64,000 nucleotides of DNA, from contig JANWWS010000004.1 in the NCBI GenBank assembly GCA_025055765.1, positions 1-64,000 on the forward strand. Direction: 5' to 3'. A model generated the notes under the pieces. It saw nothing but the letters and a program-made list of their open reading frames with translations, was not told the DNA's origin and ran no database searches. Source of the stretch: Leptospiraceae bacterium (GTDB lineage: Bacteria > Spirochaetota > Leptospiria > Turneriellales > Turneriellaceae). Below are positions 62,142 to 64,000 of the stretch, piece after piece. Each line of letters opens with the position of its first letter. The first letter of the stretch is position 1. The position numbers were made by a program, and so were the translations under genes.

Positions 62142-63513
62142 CTATGTCCATTTTTCTAATGGAACGAGTAAGCTCTCGAATACTATCCCGGAAATCACCT
62201 AGGGCAGCTGGAGCATAAAAAGGTTGGGTTTTCTCTAGCGCAACGATGAGGCTCTGCAAAATGGGAATTAAGTTACCTTGAATGACAAGTATCCTTTCTT
62301 CCCTTTGCTTTATTGGCCCTGTTTTACCCGCCTTAGTTAAAATTTCCTTTCCTTTGCCATATGCATTTGCGGTGCTTGCCCATAGGAAATAATCTTTTTC
62401 CTCCCCAAAATGGGGGTTAAAAGCCATATACGAGGGATCAGCAAACTCGGAAAAGGGATAGACTATTTGATATTCACCGCTCTCCTTGCGAACTACCTTC
62501 GCTTCTCGATATAAAAAGGCCTCTTTTAAGAAAGAAATAAGTTTTGTCTCTTTTCGATCTATAAGAAACGCAAGGTCGGGAAAAATGCGACCTTGATCAA
62601 CTAAAAAACCATTAAGGAAGAGAGCCACCTGGCGCCCTGTGCTTTTTTTTAATGCAGTGTCTTCCATGAAACTTGTGAGACTAGGAATATCCGCGAGAAA
62701 CTCAAGTAAAACACCACCACCGGAAAGCTGAGTTTGGGCAAAGCGGGGGCTTATAAGAGAAGAAAGGAATTGGGATTTTTCAAGCTCAGTTCTATTCCAG
62801 CGCATATGTGCGCGGCTTCTCACAAATATTCCCTCTGGCTTGAAGGATACCACAAAGGTTTGAGGACCTACCCTGCTCCTCGGAAAAATGGTGCGATAAA
62901 AAGCCCAACTTAAGGCACGCTCTTCTTTTTCCATGGATTCATCTGGATCGAAAACCAGAGCAAGTTCTCCTTTGTCTACCGGTAGAGAGGCAAGTCCTTT
63001 TGCGGGCTTTCCCTTTAGTTTTTGCAGTTGATTGTCTAGAAGTTCTTTTGAGGTAGCGATAAGAGCGTAAGGGCCTAGAAAGGCCTTAGGTAAACCGGCG
63101 GCTTTTTCAAGGAGAAGCCTACCTGCGGGGGTTACTTCAAGCAGAAGCACAGCACCTTTTTCTGTCGAGACATAGAGGAGTGAGCCAGAGAACACCCTCC
63201 CCAAAAGGGACTTTTGCAAGTTCATAGGCAATATCTCAAGCCAGCGAAAGACCTCTGATACGAGCTGCGGTGGCGGCGAAGCGAAGAATTGACTTAGGGG
63301 TTTTCCCTTGAAAAGGACCTCGACAATAAGGTTTTGGCGGGCTTGTGCATATAGTTCCGGCAGATGGGGGATTATGATATAACGAGCAAATCCCTCGGGA
63401 CGATGGAGAAGTGCCGTAAGATCTTTGGTTTCATTTTTTTCGGCATAACTCGGCGAAAAAAGCCAAAGAGAGCCGAGGCTAGACAGGGCAAGCAGCCCGA
63501 GCGAGAGGAGCAT
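62083..63513 (-). CDS. Hypothetical exported protein (DUF3352-like)
   Basis: 476 residues from the ATG at 63513, with GAGAAGAG upstream; an in-frame start at 63570 is less likely. The signal sequence MLLSLGLLALSSLGSLWLFS is followed by an extended mixed domain: PEGFARYIIIPHLPELYAQA, SGSLLYVSTEKGAVLLLEVT, GELALVFDPDESMEKEERAL and IFPDLAFLIDRKETKLISFL. The layout (repeated beta-alpha units with a self-contained LLEV-type strand) is that of DUF3352-type exported proteins, which I judge by shape only. It is cotranscribed with the lipoprotein. No motif for function. Confidence 0.5.
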   Translation of the reverse strand: MLLSLGLLALSSLGSLWLFSPSYAEKNETKDLTALLHRPEGFARYIIIPHLPELYAQARQNLIVEVLFKGKPLSQFFASPPPQLVSEVFRWLEILPMNLQKSLLGRVFSGSLLYVSTEKGAVLLLEVTPAGRLLLEKAAGLPKAFLGPYALIATSKELLDNQLQKLKGKPAKGLASLPVDKGELALVFDPDESMEKEERALSWAFYRTIFPRSRVGPQTFVVSFKPEGIFVRSRAHMRWNRTELEKSQFLSSLISPRFAQTQLSGGGVLLEFLADIPSLTSFMEDTALKKSTGRQVALFLNGFLVDQGRIFPDLAFLIDRKETKLISFLKEAFLYREAKVVRKESGEYQIVYPFSEFADPSYMAFNPHFGEEKDYFLWASTANAYGKGKEILTKAGKTGPIKQREERILVIQGNLIPILQSLIVALEKTQPFYAPAALGDFRDSIRELTRSIRKMDIDGKLLLNEEYLDGHFQLQL

Positions 63514-63577
63514 TTTCACTCTTCTCACCACAGAGTGTTGCCCTGCAAAAACTGGCACAGAAATGCCCACTTATGTG

Positions 63578-64000
63578 TTAAAAATATGCCCTTAGCCCAT
63601 AGGTAATTCCATAAGTATTTGAGGTGAAGCCTAGATTATATTGCAAGAAAATATTTAAAACAGCAAAATCTAACTGCACCCCTCCGAAGCCACGCAAGAC
63701 CAGAAAATCAGGTGAACTTGTCCCACCTAGGTTCAAGGTGGTAGGCGCTTGGATCTCATCGACCTTAGTCGTTCCCTGATAGATATCTGCTTTTAGCTCT
63801 CCTGGAGCTCTTAAGGCGATTTCACTTGATCCCAGATTGAAATCAAGACCAAGACCCCCATAGACCCGGAAAATCCACAGGAATTTCACACCCGTTGAGG
63901 CTTCAAGAGGGATATTGAAGACTCCAATGTCAGGACCTAAACGGAAGGTAGTTGCATAAGTACCTTTCATGCTACTTCCACTTCCAAGATCATAGTCAAA
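63578..64000 (-). CDS. Outer-membrane beta-barrel protein, C-terminal 140 residues (cut by window edge)
   Basis: The frame is open to the end of the window (the upstream residues read FDYDLGSGSS), so the true start lies beyond 64000; the first ATG inside (63970) is probably not the start. It encodes alternating strands: TYATTFRLGPDIGVFNIPLE, RVYGGLGLDFNLGSSEI, LRGFGGVQLDFAVLNIFLQY and a terminal GITYGLRAYF. It resembles the other barrels in the window and ends in an aromatic, as BamA substrates do. It may be cotranscribed with the two genes that follow (64 bases apart). Confidence 0.6.
   Translation of the reverse strand, partial: FDYDLGSGSSMKGTYATTFRLGPDIGVFNIPLEASTGVKFLWIFRVYGGLGLDFNLGSSEIALRAPGELKADIYQGTTKVDEIQAPTTLNLGGTSSPDFLVLRGFGGVQLDFAVLNIFLQYNLGFTSNTYGITYGLRAYF

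Noticed and set aside
1-64000. CRISPR array, prophage or integron
   Set aside because: No regularly spaced direct repeats, phage structural genes, integrase or attC-like sites were seen.

Overview
The window is a gene-dense, AT-leaning bacterial chromosome segment. I judged base composition by eye and did not compute it. The cell is clearly diderm: the window holds outer-membrane beta-barrels, an Omp85/D15 protein, a phosphate-selective-type porin and many lipoproteins with lipoboxes of the form [LVI]-S-S/S-C. The mix points to a spirochaete of the Leptospirales or a close relative: 7TM-SpoIIE phosphatases, repeated barrel proteins with a GRxGYD/GGLxF-like look, a VKOR-DsbA fusion, and a long Pit transporter with a PhoU-like tail. 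This placement is inference; there is no rRNA gene here.

Layout. (1) 1-2,932: the truncated 5' part of gmd, a decayed IS66 transposase, and an FGE/SUMF1-domain protein. (2) 2,935-8,401: tRNA-Glu; a three-gene envelope signalling operon (Spy-like lipoprotein, dead PP2C paralogue, active 7TM-SpoIIE PP2C); and a convergent PpiD/SurA-like chaperone. (3) 8,512-13,329: a polysaccharide operon (GT4, initiating sugar-phosphate transferase, GT2-GtrA fusion) ending in a porin. (4) 13,326-18,207: a HemY-like protein without its FAD motif, a deacetylase-fold hydrolase, a GT-C glycosyltransferase broken at an A10 tract, a lipoprotein and an alpha/beta hydrolase. (5) 18,216-26,358: a barrel protein, a giant RND pump carrying an inserted beta-propeller, an RDD protein, PAP2, GNAT and YajQ. 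(6) 26,368-35,344, all minus strand: prfB, Pit, NfeD, a periplasmic protein, Dus and penicillin acylase. (7) 35,537-44,635, all plus strand: dnaA, VKOR-DsbA, aroE, aroK, Omp85, recN and a membrane protein. (8) 44,632-52,159: compact UvrD-like helicase, folD, M14 peptidase, a cobalamin-riboswitch operon, and an ATP-grasp/FMN-oxidase fusion. (9) 52,156-64,000: pgeF, a cold-shock fusion, gcvT, birA, tandem hemerythrin, a Fur-box locus with a desaturase, GDPD lipoprotein, barrels, a second deacetylase, an omega-like protein and two envelope proteins.

The items most likely to be new are these. First, an RND permease whose second periplasmic loop contains about 300 extra residues that read as a seven-bladed propeller. 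Second, a B12-riboswitch operon with a YVTN-propeller lipoprotein (reminiscent of BtuG), a DUF6580-like membrane protein and a CWC-DUF5522 protein, which looks like a vitamin B12 acquisition locus. Third, a paired active/inactive SpoIIE phosphatase module with a lipoprotein. A Fur box over the promoter of a 58-codon gene next to a desaturase, an ATP-grasp/alpha-hydroxy-acid-oxidase fusion and a homopolymer frameshift also merit checking. No CRISPR array, intact prophage or intact insertion sequence was seen.
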